Shown here piece by piece: positions 48,569-60,193 of a stretch of DNA of 64,000 nucleotides. Source of the stretch: Maricaulis sp. (GTDB lineage: Bacteria; Pseudomonadota; Alphaproteobacteria; Caulobacterales; Maricaulaceae); contig NZ_JAEPOL010000006.1 of the NCBI RefSeq assembly GCF_017642925.1, forward strand, positions 62,001 through 126,000. Reading direction: 5' to 3'. The notes beneath the pieces were generated by a model that made no database searches, was not told the DNA's origin, and saw nothing but the letters and a program-made list of their open reading frames with translations. The position numbers were made by a program, and so were the translations under genes. The stretch's first letter is position 1. Every line of letters starts with the position of its first letter.

Positions 48569-49470
48569 GCAACCCCCACCGGTTCACGCTGTTCGGCCTT
48601 CACGCCAAGCAGCTGGCAGGTGGAGAGCGCCAGCTCGGCCCGGTTGAGCGTGTAGAAGTGGAAATTGTCGACACCGCCGGCCTGCAGCTTGCTGCACAGT
48701 TTGGCCGCGACATGGGCCGTCACCAGCTTGCGCGTGCCGGCGTCCTCGTCGAGTCCTTCATAGGCCTCGTGCAGCCAGACCGGCAGGCTGGCCCCGCACA
48801 GCCCCGCCATCCGCTTGAGACCATTGAAATTGGCCTGCAGCATGATGCCCGGCACGATCGGGATGGTGATACCGGCGCGCTCCGCCCGCTCGCGGAAGCG
48901 GAAATACACATCCGGTTCGAAGAAGAACTGGGTGATGGCGCGCGTGGCCCCGTTGTCGATCTTCTTCTTCAGCAGGTCGATATCGTAGTCGAAATCGCGG
49001 CTCTCCGGATGCTTTTCCGGATAGCAGCCGACGGAGATCTCGAAATCGCCGATCTTGCGGATTCCGCCCGCGAGTTCCGCAGCGTTGGCATAGCCGCCCG
49101 GATGCGGCGTGTAGGCCTCGCCGATCCCGTCCGGCGGATCGCCACGCAGGGCGACGATGTGACGGATACCGGCCGACCAGTAGTCGCGGATCACGTCATC
49201 GATCTCCTCACGCGTCGCCGAAACACAGGTCAGGTGTGCGGCGGGCCGGATCCCCGTCTCGCGCACGATACGGCGCACGGTCCGGTGCGTCCGGTCGCGC
49301 GTCGAACCGCCGGCACCATAGGTCACCGACACGAAACTCGGCGACAGGGGCTCAAGCCGGGAAATCGACTCCCAGAGCGTCTCTTCCATCGCCTCGGTCT
49401 TGGGCGGGAAGAATTCGAAGGACACGTTCAGTCCGTTCCGGGGCTGCATCGTACTGCCGTCCGCACTCAT
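48565..49470 (-). CDS. metF: Methylenetetrahydrofolate reductase
   Basis: [47 protein letters not shown]; 4-bp overlap with metH N-terminal gene. Confidence 0.95.
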   Translation of the reverse strand: MSADGSTMQPRNGLNVSFEFFPPKTEAMEETLWESISRLEPLSPSFVSVTYGAGGSTRDRTHRTVRRIVRETGIRPAAHLTCVSATREEIDDVIRDYWSAGIRHIVALRGDPPDGIGEAYTPHPGGYANAAELAGGIRKIGDFEISVGCYPEKHPESRDFDYDIDLLKKKIDNGATRAITQFFFEPDVYFRFRERAERAGITIPIVPGIMLQANFNGLKRMAGLCGASLPVWLHEAYEGLDEDAGTRKLVTAHVAAKLCSKLQAGGVDNFHFYTLNRAELALSTCQLLGVKAEQREPVGVA

Positions 49471-49562
49471 GGGTCACCTTCAGTTGGCCCCGCCGGCGCG
49501 CAGCCGGTGTTTCAGGGCATGTCGAATTCGCTTGCGCCAATCTATAACGCAATAACATGACG

Positions 49563-49582
49563 ACATAAAGATATCTTTATGT
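49563..49582. promoter_or_regulatory. 20-bp perfect palindrome upstream of metF (SahR-like operator candidate)
   Basis: ACATAAAGATATCTTTATGT. Confidence 0.6.
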
Positions 49583-49678
49583 GCGATGGATTGAAAGGGG
49601 GTGGCTGCAGCGGAACCGCCGGGCATGTTTTCACCAAGAGGCTTGCATCCGGCCCGCGTATCTGTTCTACCCCACGCG

Positions 49679-49698
49679 ATATAAAGCGATCTTTATAT
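49679..49698. promoter_or_regulatory. Near-perfect palindrome immediately upstream of metK (same motif family)
   Basis: ATATAAAGCGATCTTTATAT. Confidence 0.6.
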
Positions 49699-49711
49699 GA
49701 GGATATGCGCA

Positions 49712-50878
<1,167 letters not shown>

Positions 50879-50898
50879 ACCACCCCGAACCTAAATGA

Positions 50899-50929
50899 CG
50901 GGGCCGGCCGCAGCCATGCGCCGGCCCCG
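50899..50929. terminator. Strong GC hairpin between metK and ahcY (no clear U-tract)
   Basis: CGGGGCCGGC...GCCGGCCCCG, 10-bp stem. Confidence 0.4.
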
Positions 50930-50992
50930 GTATTTCCGGCGCTCATCCGGCGCCCCGTCAGAAACCCGAAACACGAAGAGGACCTGAAGGTC

Positions 50993-52420
50993 ATGACTGC
51001 TGTTGCGGATAAATCCCAGTTCGCCGCCGACCACCCCCACGTCATCAAGGACATCTCGCTGGCCAAATGGGGCCGGACCGAGATCGAGATGGCCGAGATC
51101 GAGATGCCGGGCCTGATGGCCCTGCGCGAGGAGTTCGGCAAGGCCCAGCCCCTGAAGGGCGCGCGCATCGCCGGCTCGCTGCACATGACGATCCAGACCG
51201 CGGTTCTCATCGAGACCCTGGTCGCGCTGGGCGCCGAAGTGCGCTGGGCGTCGTGCAATATCTTCTCCACCCAGGACCATGCCGCGGCGGCCATCGCCGA
51301 GCAGAAAATCCCGGTCTTCGCCTACAAGGGCGAGACGCTGGAAGAGTACTGGGACTATGCCGACGCCATCTTCCATTGGCCGAACGGCGAAACCGCCAAC
51401 ATGATCCTGGACGATGGCGGCGATGCCACCATGTATCTGATCCTGGGCGAGAAGGCCGAGGCCGATCATTCCCTGCTGGATCACCCGAAGTCCGAGGAAG
51501 AGACCGCGCTCTTCGCCCAGATCCGCAAGCGTTTCGAAGCCACGCCGGGCTGGTTCACCAAGGCCAAGAACGCCATCCAGGGCGTCTCCGAAGAGACGAC
51601 GACCGGCGTGATGCGTCTCTATCAGATGGCCAAGCGGGGCGAGCTGCCCTTCCCGGCGATCAACGTCAATGACAGCGTCACCAAGTCGAAATTCGACAAC
51701 CGCTATGGCTGCCGCGAAAGCCTGGTCGACGCCATCCGCCGCGGCACCGACGTGATGATGGCCGGCAAGAAGGCCGTCGTCTGCGGCTATGGCGATGTCG
51801 GCAAGGGATCGGCGGAATCGCTGCGCGGCGCCGGCGCCCGTGTCTATGTCACCGAAATCGACCCGATCTGCGCCCTGCAGGCCTGTATGGACGGTTTCGA
51901 GGTTGTGCGCCTGGACGATGTCACCGCCGAGATGGACATCTTCGTCACCGCGACGGGCAATAAGGACATCATCACCGTCGACCACATGCGCGCCATGAAG
52001 GACATGGCGATCGTCTGCAATATCGGCCACTTCGACAACGAGATTCAGGTCGAGAGCCTGAAGAACTTCCAGTGGACGAATGTGAAGCCGCAGGTCGACC
52101 TCGTACAGTTTCCGGACGGCAACCGCATCATCCTGCTGTCCGAAGGCCGCCTGGTGAATCTGGGCAATGCGACCGGCCACCCCTCCTTCGTGATGTCGTC
52201 CTCCTTCACCAACCAGACGCTCGCCCAGATCGAGCTCTGGACGAGGGGCGACGAGTACAAGAACGAGGTCTACATCCTGCCCAAGCACCTGGACGAGAAG
52301 GTTGCCCGCCTGCACCTCGACAAGCTCGGCGCCAGACTGACCGAACTTTCCAGCGACCAGGCCGATTATATCGGCGTGCCGCAGACCGGTCCGTTCAAGG
52401 CGGAACATTACCGCTACTAG
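50993..52420 (+). CDS. ahcY: Adenosylhomocysteinase
   Basis: [79 protein letters not shown]-terminus. Confidence 0.97.
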   Translation: MTAVADKSQFAADHPHVIKDISLAKWGRTEIEMAEIEMPGLMALREEFGKAQPLKGARIAGSLHMTIQTAVLIETLVALGAEVRWASCNIFSTQDHAAAAIAEQKIPVFAYKGETLEEYWDYADAIFHWPNGETANMILDDGGDATMYLILGEKAEADHSLLDHPKSEEETALFAQIRKRFEATPGWFTKAKNAIQGVSEETTTGVMRLYQMAKRGELPFPAINVNDSVTKSKFDNRYGCRESLVDAIRRGTDVMMAGKKAVVCGYGDVGKGSAESLRGAGARVYVTEIDPICALQACMDGFEVVRLDDVTAEMDIFVTATGNKDIITVDHMRAMKDMAIVCNIGHFDNEIQVESLKNFQWTNVKPQVDLVQFPDGNRIILLSEGRLVNLGNATGHPSFVMSSSFTNQTLAQIELWTRGDEYKNEVYILPKHLDEKVARLHLDKLGARLTELSSDQADYIGVPQTGPFKAEHYRY

Positions 52421-52449
52421 GCGATGTCCGGACTTTGAAGAATGCGGAG

Positions 52450-52484
52450 CGCCCTGCCTTTCTGGCGGGGCGTTTCCTTTTGTG
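52450..52484 (+). terminator. Rho-independent terminator of ahcY
   Basis: CGCCCTGCC-TTTCT-GGCGGGGCG followed by TTTCCTTTTG. Confidence 0.8.
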
Positions 52485-52485
52485 C

Positions 52486-53061
52486 TCAGGGGAAAGCCTG
52501 CCAGCCTTCGTCGGTAACCAGCGCATCGAGACGCTGGTCATGATCCTCGCAAGGCAGGCGATCGACGCATTGTTCGGGATAGGCCAGCCCGACGACCCGC
52601 ACCTCGCCGGCTTTGCGCAGCCGGGCCAGCGTGCGGTCGTAATAACCCGCCCCGAAGCCGAGGCGTACACCCTGGCGGTCCACACCGACCAGCGGCACAA
52701 GAACCAGATCGGGGACGGCTTCAGGTGCCCGGTCCGTGGGCTCCTTCACGCCGAAGGCCCGGGCTTCCAGCGTGTCGCCGGCGCGCCAGCACCGGAAGAC
52801 CAGTGGCCGGTCCCGCCCCTGGACGACAGGCAGGCAGAGCTGGGCGCCTGCCGCGGCGAATGACGCCATCAGCGGCCCGGGATCGATCTCGTGCGGCAGC
52901 GGATGATACCCCGCCACGACCATGCCGGCGTGCGGCCGCCAGTTGGGTGCAAAATGATCAACCAGCCGTTCGCCGGCCTTCGGCCGGGCGGCCGATGCGG
53001 CAATGCGGTCGGCGATCAGACGGCGCCTCAGGACGGATTTTGCGTCAGTCGTTTCAGTCAT
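52486..53061 (-). CDS. 5-formyltetrahydrofolate cyclo-ligase
   Basis: LVLVPLVGVDRQGVRLGFGAGYYDRTLARLR. Confidence 0.9.
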   Translation of the reverse strand: MTETTDAKSVLRRRLIADRIAASAARPKAGERLVDHFAPNWRPHAGMVVAGYHPLPHEIDPGPLMASFAAAGAQLCLPVVQGRDRPLVFRCWRAGDTLEARAFGVKEPTDRAPEAVPDLVLVPLVGVDRQGVRLGFGAGYYDRTLARLRKAGEVRVVGLAYPEQCVDRLPCEDHDQRLDALVTDEGWQAFP

Positions 53062-53082
53062 GATCCTGGCGGACAGCGGGTG

Positions 53083-53206
53083 TGACGGCTCCACTTGCGC
53101 CGGTGGTGCGTGTGTATCCCCACGGACCCGACAATTCAGGTGGGCGCCGCGTGAAAGGGACCACGGTCCCGAACAGAGGCAGCTCCCTCGTGGAGATGTA
53201 CGGTCA
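53083..53206 (-). ncRNA. Candidate 6S RNA (ssrS) by synteny; ends not determined
   Basis: Non-coding gap between zapA and the 5-FCL gene, the location reported for ssrS in many proteobacteria; long-range pairing TGAC-gg-CTCCAC (53083-53094) with GTGGAG...GTCA (53190-53206). Confidence 0.35.
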
Positions 53207-53279
53207 GCGGGATAAACGCTCCTATCGCACGCAGCAGATAACCGTCACGATGTCTATGTGGCGCTTTCCGGCGTCAGTC

Positions 53280-53699
53280 TCAAGCGCGCGCATCTGCAAG
53301 GTGTGCACCCGCCGCATCATCCGTATCGGACTGGGCCGGCGGCTCGCCTTCCAGATCGGTCGCAAAGGCCTCAAGGCGCTCGGCCACATCGATCAGGCAG
53401 CTGACCATGCGCTGGCGTTCTTCGGCCTGCAGGCTGGCTGCGCCATGGCGTTCATGACGCAGACGCTCGATATGGCCCTCCAGCGCCTCGACCCGCCGCT
53501 CCGCATCCTTCTGCTCGTCGATCAGCATCAGGGCTGCCATCAGCAGGAGCCGGACATCGCCGATCTGGCCGACCTGTTCGACGATCCCGCCGACGCGCTG
53601 GTCAAGCTGACCGGCGAGCTCGCGCAGATAGGCTTCCTGGCCGTCTTCGCAGCCGATGGTGAACTCGCGGCCATTGAGTGTCACGGTGACCTTGGACAT
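53280..53699 (-). CDS. zapA: Cell division protein ZapA
   Basis: MSKVTVTLNGREFTIGCEDGQEAYLRELAGQLDQRV...DVRLLLMAALMLIDE. Confidence 0.92.
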   Translation of the reverse strand: MSKVTVTLNGREFTIGCEDGQEAYLRELAGQLDQRVGGIVEQVGQIGDVRLLLMAALMLIDEQKDAERRVEALEGHIERLRHERHGAASLQAEERQRMVSCLIDVAERLEAFATDLEGEPPAQSDTDDAAGAHLADARA

Positions 53700-53704
53700 G
53701 CCGC

Positions 53705-53995
53705 CTACTCCTCACCTGCCAGACCGCGCAGGTCCTCGATCGCCCGGTCGAGCGCATCGGACGCTTCCTGGGCAGCCTGATGCAGCGCGGCTTCGCGGCC
53801 GCGCGCCTCGTCCAGCGCTTCGGCCAGCCGCGCCCGGTCGTCATCGGCATTGCGAGCCTGGTCGGCCGCCGTCTCGGCGCGTTCGACGCGCGCCCGCATA
53901 CGGCCGGCCACGCGCTCGACACGCGTCATCGCACCATCAAGCCGGGCGACGGCCTCCTTGAGCGGATCTGAGGGCAATTCCGGACGCACGTTCAT
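53705..53995 (-). CDS. Short coiled-coil protein (DUF4164-like) upstream of zapA
   Basis: MNVRPELPSDPLKEAVARLDGAMTRVERVAGRMRARVERAE...; start chosen downstream of the ORF-track start. Confidence 0.6.
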   Translation of the reverse strand: MNVRPELPSDPLKEAVARLDGAMTRVERVAGRMRARVERAETAADQARNADDDRARLAEALDEARGREAALHQAAQEASDALDRAIEDLRGLAGEE

Positions 53996-54201
53996 ACGTC
54001 CAGAATCGGCTGCGTCGGTGAAAAGTTCAAGTGACCTCTCAAGTTTTCCGCCGGACACACTGGCGTTCACGGCAGATATCATCAGCAAAACGCGGCCATT
54101 TTGAGTCCGTGACGAGCGATCCGCGGGCAGGGCGGCGCGATTGACCTTCTCCGCATCACGGGCCAAACAGTCGCACCGGTAACGCGATCACGGGATGCGC
54201 G

Positions 54202-54783
54202 ATGTTCTCCTTGCCTGACTGGGCCTTTTACCCGATCGCCGCCCTCGTCACGGGCGGCATGGTCGCCGGCGCCCTCGCTTTCGGCGATTCCACCAAGCGA
54301 ACCCCGGAGCAGATCCAGGCGGAGGGCCTGGTCTATGAAGGCGACACGCTGAATGCGATCGGCACGGGTAACGGGCTGGAAGCGACCTTCCTGACTGAGG
54401 GACAGACCGCTTTCGTGCGCATCGCGGCATCGCGCGGACCGCTGGATGGCATGCAGTCGGCGGGAGCCTTTTTCGCACTGGCGCCCAATGAGCTCGAAGC
54501 CCTGCAGGGTCACCGCCTGCGCCTGACTTTCCGCGTACGCGCTGCCGCAGACCAGCCGGCGGAAGGGGTACGCTTCAACGTCTTCCTGCCCGGCATCGGC
54601 CAGGACGGATGGGAGCGCCATGCCGTCGGCGACGACTATCAGGACATCACTTTCGACGTATCGCCGCCCACCTGTGTCTGGGATCACGGCTATATCGGCA
54701 TCTGGCCGGACTGGGATTTCGAGCGCAACACGATTGATCTGCAGCGCGCCGAGCTGATCGCGCTCGAGGAAATCGAGTGCTGA
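54202..54783 (+). CDS. Hypothetical protein with N-terminal signal/anchor
   Basis: MFSLPDWAFYPIAALVTGGMVAGALAFGD... ; no family recognised. Confidence 0.6.
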   Translation: MFSLPDWAFYPIAALVTGGMVAGALAFGDSTKRTPEQIQAEGLVYEGDTLNAIGTGNGLEATFLTEGQTAFVRIAASRGPLDGMQSAGAFFALAPNELEALQGHRLRLTFRVRAAADQPAEGVRFNVFLPGIGQDGWERHAVGDDYQDITFDVSPPTCVWDHGYIGIWPDWDFERNTIDLQRAELIALEEIEC

Positions 54784-54790
54784 AGCCCGG

Positions 54791-55786
54791 TCAGCGCTGA
54801 ACCGGCCGGATATCCGGCTCGCGGGTCAGAAGCGCCCGGGAGTTCCAGCACATCATCCGCGCAAAGACTGACGGCTTCACCGTACGCGCCGCCTGAAGCT
54901 CGCGACGCTCCCGCATGATCCGCGGCCAGTCGGCCAGGGCATCCCGGACAGCCCGGCCGTAGAGCCCGAACTGGCCCTGCCGCGCCGACGCCCCCCAAAG
55001 GGCGAGATTGGCGATGACGTGAAACGGGACCAGCACCGGAAACAGCCAGCCCGGCATGTCGCGGGCGAACACCCAGATCCGGTTGCGCACGCCGTGATAG
55101 GTGGCAAATTCCGACCGCCGCCCCGACGAAGCATACCCCATATGCTCGACGGCTGCCTCACGCAGCTGGATGGCCCTATGGCCCAGCAGGCGGGCGCGGA
55201 AAGCGAGATCGACGTCTTCATTGTAGCAGAAGAAGCTTTCGTCGAAGCCGTTCAGCGCCTCGAAAACATCGCGCCGGACCATGGCCGCAGCACCGCAAGG
55301 CCCGAACACCTCGCCCTCCTCCGGCAGAAGGGAGACAGGGCGCATATAGGCCGCCCGATAGGCCAGACCGGCGGCGTGATAGACATCGCCGGCCCCGTCC
55401 AGCAGGTCCGGGCGCTCGGCGCTGTACTGGGTGGAGCCGAACAGGGCGACGTCCGGATAGCGCTCGATCGCGGCTGCCAGCTGTTCGATCCAGTCGGGCC
55501 GCGCAAAGGCGTCGGGATTGAGAAAGACCACCCAGCGGCCGGAGCTCTTCGCGACCAGCCGGTTATTGCCGGCGGCAAAGCCCAGATTGGTGTCGGACTC
55601 GATAAAGGTCGCCCAGCCCGGCAGGTCTGCAGCCGTCACCCGCTCGCCCTCCGGCGAGCCGTTTTCCAGGACCAGGACCTCGCCCGGCCGCACGGTCTGG
55701 GCCTCGAGCGCGGCAAGGCAGCGCCCGATCGTGTCACGGCTGCGATAGGCGACAATATGTACGCAAATGTCCGGCGCCTGCGTCAC
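54791..55786 (-). CDS. Family 2 glycosyltransferase (rhamnosyltransferase-like)
   Basis: CVHIVAYRSRDTIGRCLAALEAQTVRPGEVLVLENGS; GFAAGNNRLVAKSSGRWVVFLNPDA; FDESFFCYNEDVDLAFRARL. Confidence 0.88.
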   Translation of the reverse strand: MTQAPDICVHIVAYRSRDTIGRCLAALEAQTVRPGEVLVLENGSPEGERVTAADLPGWATFIESDTNLGFAAGNNRLVAKSSGRWVVFLNPDAFARPDWIEQLAAAIERYPDVALFGSTQYSAERPDLLDGAGDVYHAAGLAYRAAYMRPVSLLPEEGEVFGPCGAAAMVRRDVFEALNGFDESFFCYNEDVDLAFRARLLGHRAIQLREAAVEHMGYASSGRRSEFATYHGVRNRIWVFARDMPGWLFPVLVPFHVIANLALWGASARQGQFGLYGRAVRDALADWPRIMRERRELQAARTVKPSVFARMMCWNSRALLTREPDIRPVQR

Positions 55787-55902
55787 ACCCTGCTCCCGTC
55801 CTGATCCGGCCCGCGCCGGAAACCCTGCATACAGGCTTGGCGCGGCAGGGCAATTCCCCTATGCCCCAAAGCACACTTCTTTACGCCGTTTCTCACTAGG
55901 TT

Positions 55903-56724
55903 ATGCCGACGATGTCCCTGCCCGCCGACCGCAATGCGCTTGCCTTCGAATTCGCCCGTATCTGCAGCCTTGCGGCGGTAAAGGTGATGGAGGTCTACAA
56001 CAGCGATTTTGACACGCGCGGCAAGGCCGACCGCTCGCCGGTGACGGATGCGGACGAACTGGCCGAAGCCATTATCCTGGAAGAGCTGGCAAAGTGCGTA
56101 CCGGATGTGCCGGTGCTCGCCGAGGAGAGCTTCAGTGCCGGTCTGCGCCCGGATACGGGCCGCGCCTTCATCCTGGTCGACCCCGTCGACGGCACCAAGG
56201 AATTCATCAACAAGAACGGCGAGTTCACGATCAATATAGCGCTGATCGAGGACCGCACCCCGACCGCGGGCTGCGTTTATGCGCCGGCGCGCGAGCGCAT
56301 TTTCGTCGGCGGCGAGACCGCCTGGGCCGGCGCGCTGAAGCCCGGCCAGCCGGTCAGCCGCGACAGTCTTGAGCCGATCGTCACGCGCCAGGCTCCCGAA
56401 GGCGGCAAAACGGCCGTGATGAGCCGTTCCCACGCCGACGAGAAGACCGTCGCCTTCGCCGACAGTGTCGGAGTCACCGAAAAAGTCTCCGCCGGAAGCT
56501 CGCTGAAATTCTGTCTGGTGGCGGAGGGTTCGGCCGATGTCTATCCGCGCTTCGGCCCCACCTGCGAATGGGATACCGGCGCGGGCCACGCCGTGCTGAA
56601 AGCGGCTGGAGGCGATGTCCTGACGCCCGAAGGCACGCCCTTCCTCTACGGCAAGTCGGACACCGATTATCTCAATGGTGCCTTTGTCGCCTGGGGCCGG
56701 CCGGACTCTTTGACGCAGGGCTGA
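55903..56724 (+). CDS. cysQ: 3'(2'),5'-bisphosphate nucleotidase
   Basis: DRSPVTDADELAEAIILEEL; ILVDPVDGTKEFINKNGEFTINIALI; EWDTGAGHAVLKAAGG. Confidence 0.92.
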   Translation: MPTMSLPADRNALAFEFARICSLAAVKVMEVYNSDFDTRGKADRSPVTDADELAEAIILEELAKCVPDVPVLAEESFSAGLRPDTGRAFILVDPVDGTKEFINKNGEFTINIALIEDRTPTAGCVYAPARERIFVGGETAWAGALKPGQPVSRDSLEPIVTRQAPEGGKTAVMSRSHADEKTVAFADSVGVTEKVSAGSSLKFCLVAEGSADVYPRFGPTCEWDTGAGHAVLKAAGGDVLTPEGTPFLYGKSDTDYLNGAFVAWGRPDSLTQG

Positions 56725-56817
56725 TCGCGGTTACCTCATTTTTACGCTCACGGCGCACAAGATCGGACCAGACCGGAACACCCGGAAGTCCGCACAGCAG
56801 CCAGGGGCGTCTTCACC

Positions 56818-58137
56818 GTGACCCTTTCGATCAAAGGCCGTTTCGTCGTGATGGTGGTCACCGCAGGTGCCATCATGATGGGCGGTACCGCCTTCGCCTT
56901 CTACGCCTTCCGTCAGGCCATGCTCGGCCAGCTCGGCTCGCCCGAAGCGGCCCAGGCCTTCGTCTCCGGTGACATCGCCGCACACATCGACGCGCTGATT
57001 GCCGACCAGATGCTGGTGATCGGCCTGACCTGCGCGCCTGTCGGTCTGGCCTTCCTCGGCCTGGCCATCTGGCTGGCCCTGGGCGTAGCACGCCCCCTGG
57101 GACGTTTGCAGACAGGGCTGGACCGGCTGCGCAGCGGCGATCTCGATATCGAGATCGACGGGGCCGACCGCGGCGACGAGATCGGCGCCATTGCCCGTTC
57201 GGTAATCGAATTCCGCACCAATCTGGCCGATCGCGCTCGTGAAGAAGCCGAGCGGCAATATGCCCAGCAGACGGAGATCGCCCGCGAACGCGAGGCCCTG
57301 ATGCGTCAGGTCGCCGAGGACTTCGAGCGCTCGGTCCTTACCGTCGTGAACACGCTGACCGATGCAGCCGGCACGGTCGGGCGGCATTCCGGTGACCTGC
57401 AGACAGCCGTGGAACAGTCCCTGGCCTCCCTGCAGGAAGTGCGCACGGCGTCCGGCGAATCGCGCACCCAGGTAGAAACCGTTTCCCGCTCGGCAGATGC
57501 GCTGTCACTGTCGGTTGCCGACATCAACACCAATGCCGACCAGGCCGCCGAGATCGCCGCGACGGCGGTCGCCGAGGCCCGCAAGACCGACGAGATCGTC
57601 GGCCGCCTGTCCGAGACGGGCCGAACGATCGGCGAGATTGTCGAGCTGATCAGCCAGATCGCGAGCCAGACCAATCTTCTCGCGCTCAATGCCACCATTG
57701 AGGCCGCCCGCGCAGGCGAGGCAGGCAAGGGCTTCGCCGTCGTGGCGAGCGAAGTGAAGGCCCTGGCCGAACAGACCACGAAGGCGACGGAAGACATCAC
57801 CGCCCAAGTCGCCTCGGTGCAGGACGTCGCCCGTCAGTCGGAGACCGCGATCCGCAATATCGCCGCAACGATCGACCGCATCAGTGCCCTGTCCGGAACG
57901 ATCCGCCAGGCCGTCGAGGACCAGTCCAGCGCCACCCATCAGATCGATGACAGCGCCCGGATCGCCAGCACAAGCTCCGAGCGCGTCGCGGAGAATGTCG
58001 CCCGGCTGGACACGGCCATGACATCGAGCCGGAATGCGACCGCCGGGATGCAACGCGCCTCAAGCGACCTCACCTCGGCCTCCGGCGAGCTGCACGTCCA
58101 GGTGACGCAGTTCCTCGAAAGCATCCGGGCTGCCTGA
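56818..58137 (+). CDS. Methyl-accepting chemotaxis protein with HAMP domain
   Basis: TM helices, HAMP, MCP hairpin [50 protein letters not shown]. Confidence 0.92.
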   Translation: MTLSIKGRFVVMVVTAGAIMMGGTAFAFYAFRQAMLGQLGSPEAAQAFVSGDIAAHIDALIADQMLVIGLTCAPVGLAFLGLAIWLALGVARPLGRLQTGLDRLRSGDLDIEIDGADRGDEIGAIARSVIEFRTNLADRAREEAERQYAQQTEIAREREALMRQVAEDFERSVLTVVNTLTDAAGTVGRHSGDLQTAVEQSLASLQEVRTASGESRTQVETVSRSADALSLSVADINTNADQAAEIAATAVAEARKTDEIVGRLSETGRTIGEIVELISQIASQTNLLALNATIEAARAGEAGKGFAVVASEVKALAEQTTKATEDITAQVASVQDVARQSETAIRNIAATIDRISALSGTIRQAVEDQSSATHQIDDSARIASTSSERVAENVARLDTAMTSSRNATAGMQRASSDLTSASGELHVQVTQFLESIRAA

Positions 58138-58148
58138 ACCAGGCCCGC

Positions 58149-58640
58149 CTATTGCTCGCGCAGGAAGACTTTCGATACGGCGCGATAGCCCCGCGCCTCG
58201 AAGAAGCTGTGGGCGCGATCATTGGCAATGCCGCTTTCCAGCATGATCCGGTCGGCATTGTTTTCGCGGCAGAGCGTCTCGGCAGCTTGGAGCAGCCGGG
58301 ACCCCAGTCCATGGCCCCGCCCGTCTTCACCGACCAGCAGGTCCTCGATCGTCGCGATCCGGGTGCCGGCAGCACTTTCGAGCGCAACCGCGCACAATCC
58401 CGCGATCGAATCGCCCCGCCGCGCGACAAGCACAAACCCGCCGCCTTCCAGGCAGGCCGAGAAATCCCTCGCCAGCACGACATCCAGATCCTCCGCCCAG
58501 CGCTTTCCGTCCGGACTGCGGCCGGACAGGATTTCCCCGTGCGAGATATAGGCCGGCATCGGCCGGAGCTGGGCAGCCGCCCATTCGGCTGCTGCGGCAA
58601 TTCCGGCGGGCTCAAGCGGGCGGATATCGATATCAGGCAT
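58149..58640 (-). CDS. GNAT family N-acetyltransferase
   Basis: IATIEDLLVGEDGRGHGLGSRLLQAAETLCRENNADRIMLESGIANDRAHSFFEARGY. Confidence 0.88.
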   Translation of the reverse strand: MPDIDIRPLEPAGIAAAAEWAAAQLRPMPAYISHGEILSGRSPDGKRWAEDLDVVLARDFSACLEGGGFVLVARRGDSIAGLCAVALESAAGTRIATIEDLLVGEDGRGHGLGSRLLQAAETLCRENNADRIMLESGIANDRAHSFFEARGYRAVSKVFLREQ

Positions 58641-59184
58641 TGTCGAGCCACTTTTTGACCGTGCGGCACTTCATCTGCTTCGCCGCCGCCTCGAAGAAGA
58701 AGTGCTGGCGCTCTTCAAAGGGTATGGAGAGGTCCGGAACGGTGCGGAAATAGGTGTCGAATATACCCCGCATGTCCGGTGAATAGTGCAGCCGGTAGTC
58801 AGGCCAGTTGCGCCGGAACCAGCCCATCTCCGACACTTCGAGAAACCAGGACACCCAGGTCCCGAAAATCATCGGATCGAGATTGCCCCGGCTGCGCAGC
58901 CGCACCGCAATCTCGAACAGGTTCAGGATCTGGAGGAAGTAATTGTTGGCAACGACAGTCTCTTCATCATCCAGCTCGACCGGCCTGTCCCCGGGCTCGT
59001 TGAATATCCGGGCCAGAACGGCGCGATGCTCTGCTTCGAAGCGGAAGATGTTCAGCGCTTCGGCCTCCAGATTGATATAGGTGGAACGCCGGGTTTCCCG
59101 CGCATTCCACATCACACCGATGATCAGCGCGGCAAATGCTGCGATGTCCAGCGTCCCGAGTATCGGTGGTAACCAGTCCGGCAT
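58633..59184 (-). CDS. Hypothetical membrane-anchored protein
   Basis: MPDWLPPILGTLDIAAFAALIIGVMWNARETRRSTYINLEAEALNIFRFEAEHRAVLARIF. Confidence 0.62.
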   Translation of the reverse strand: MPDWLPPILGTLDIAAFAALIIGVMWNARETRRSTYINLEAEALNIFRFEAEHRAVLARIFNEPGDRPVELDDEETVVANNYFLQILNLFEIAVRLRSRGNLDPMIFGTWVSWFLEVSEMGWFRRNWPDYRLHYSPDMRGIFDTYFRTVPDLSIPFEERQHFFFEAAAKQMKCRTVKKWLDNA

Positions 59185-59358
59185 GATCCCTCCCCCGTCT
59201 GCAATCTGCAGAATATCCGCCCGCAGCGCGCGAGACACACCTTTCCTCAGCCCGCCCACGGCCAATTTGCATGACTATCCTGCAAAGCCATGCACGAGAA
59301 ATTCCGTGACCTTTCTGCGCGCTCCGGTTATGCGGGCGGCCACAGACAGGACACCGGC

Positions 59359-60000
59359 ATGCTCGAACTCTTCACCTCCGCCCTGGTCACCTTCTTCGTG
59401 GCCATCGACCCGCCCGGCGTGGCGCCGATCTTTGCGGCGCTGACCGATGGCGCGCCGAAATCGCACCGCCGTTCGATGGCGATCCGCTCGGTGGTGATTG
59501 CCTCGGGCGTACTGCTGGGCTTCGCCCTGGGCGGGGCCTGGCTGCTGAACGCCATGCATATCTCGCTGGACGCTTTCCGCGCCGCCGGCGGCGTTCTGCT
59601 GTTCCTGATGGCGCTGGAAATGATCTTCGAGAAGCGTACCGAGCGCCGCGAGGAGCGCGCCGAGGAAATCATCGGCGAACACGATACGCATCCGGAAAAG
59701 TGGGACGACATCTCTGTCTTCCCGATGGCCATCCCGATGCTGGCTGGCCCCGGCGCCATCGCCACAATGATGCTCTTCATGTCCGACGCCACCAGCCTGA
59801 CCGAGCAAGGCATTGTTCTGGCGGCCGTGGCGATCATCCTGGTTTTCTGTCTGGTCGTCTTCCTGATGATCGGTCCGGTGATGAAGCTGATCGGCGAGTC
59901 GATGGCGGCCATGATCACCCGGATCCTCGGCGTCATCCTTGCCGCACTGGCCGCGCAATTCATCTTTGACGGGATCAAGGGCGCCCTGATGGGCGGGTAA
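59359..60000 (+). CDS. MarC family membrane protein
   Basis: MLELFTSALVTFFVAIDPPGVAPIFAALT; FPMAIPMLAGPGAIATMMLF. Confidence 0.9.
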   Translation: MLELFTSALVTFFVAIDPPGVAPIFAALTDGAPKSHRRSMAIRSVVIASGVLLGFALGGAWLLNAMHISLDAFRAAGGVLLFLMALEMIFEKRTERREERAEEIIGEHDTHPEKWDDISVFPMAIPMLAGPGAIATMMLFMSDATSLTEQGIVLAAVAIILVFCLVVFLMIGPVMKLIGESMAAMITRILGVILAALAAQFIFDGIKGALMGG

Positions 60001-60096
60001 CCGCCCCCGCCCGGCTTGCACGGCAACGCCGAAGCGACTATCTCCGAAAACCTGACTTTCGGAGACTTTATGTCCATCAGCCAAGAGGCCCGATAG

Positions 60097-60120
60097 GGCC
60101 CGGTCAAGACCGACCGGGCC
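60097..60120. terminator. Terminator-like hairpin
   Basis: GGCCCGGTC-AAGACC-GACCGGGCC. Confidence 0.5.
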
Positions 60121-60193
60121 TGATCGATCGACGCTGCCGCATGCGTGAGCTGCGGCCGGCGTTTTCGTGTGCCTTTTTCAAGCTGACATCACC

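Noticed and set aside
50881-50992. SAH riboswitch upstream of ahcY
   Set aside because: Only a metK-side GC hairpin is visible; conserved SAH-riboswitch elements were not recognised
50891-52408. 505-aa - strand ORF antisense to ahcY
   Set aside because: Shadow ORF of a core gene
56728-56750. CtrA-like site (GTTAC-CTCATTT-TTACG) upstream of the chemotaxis receptor
   Set aside because: Both half-sites deviate from TTAA; too weak to call without a motif scan
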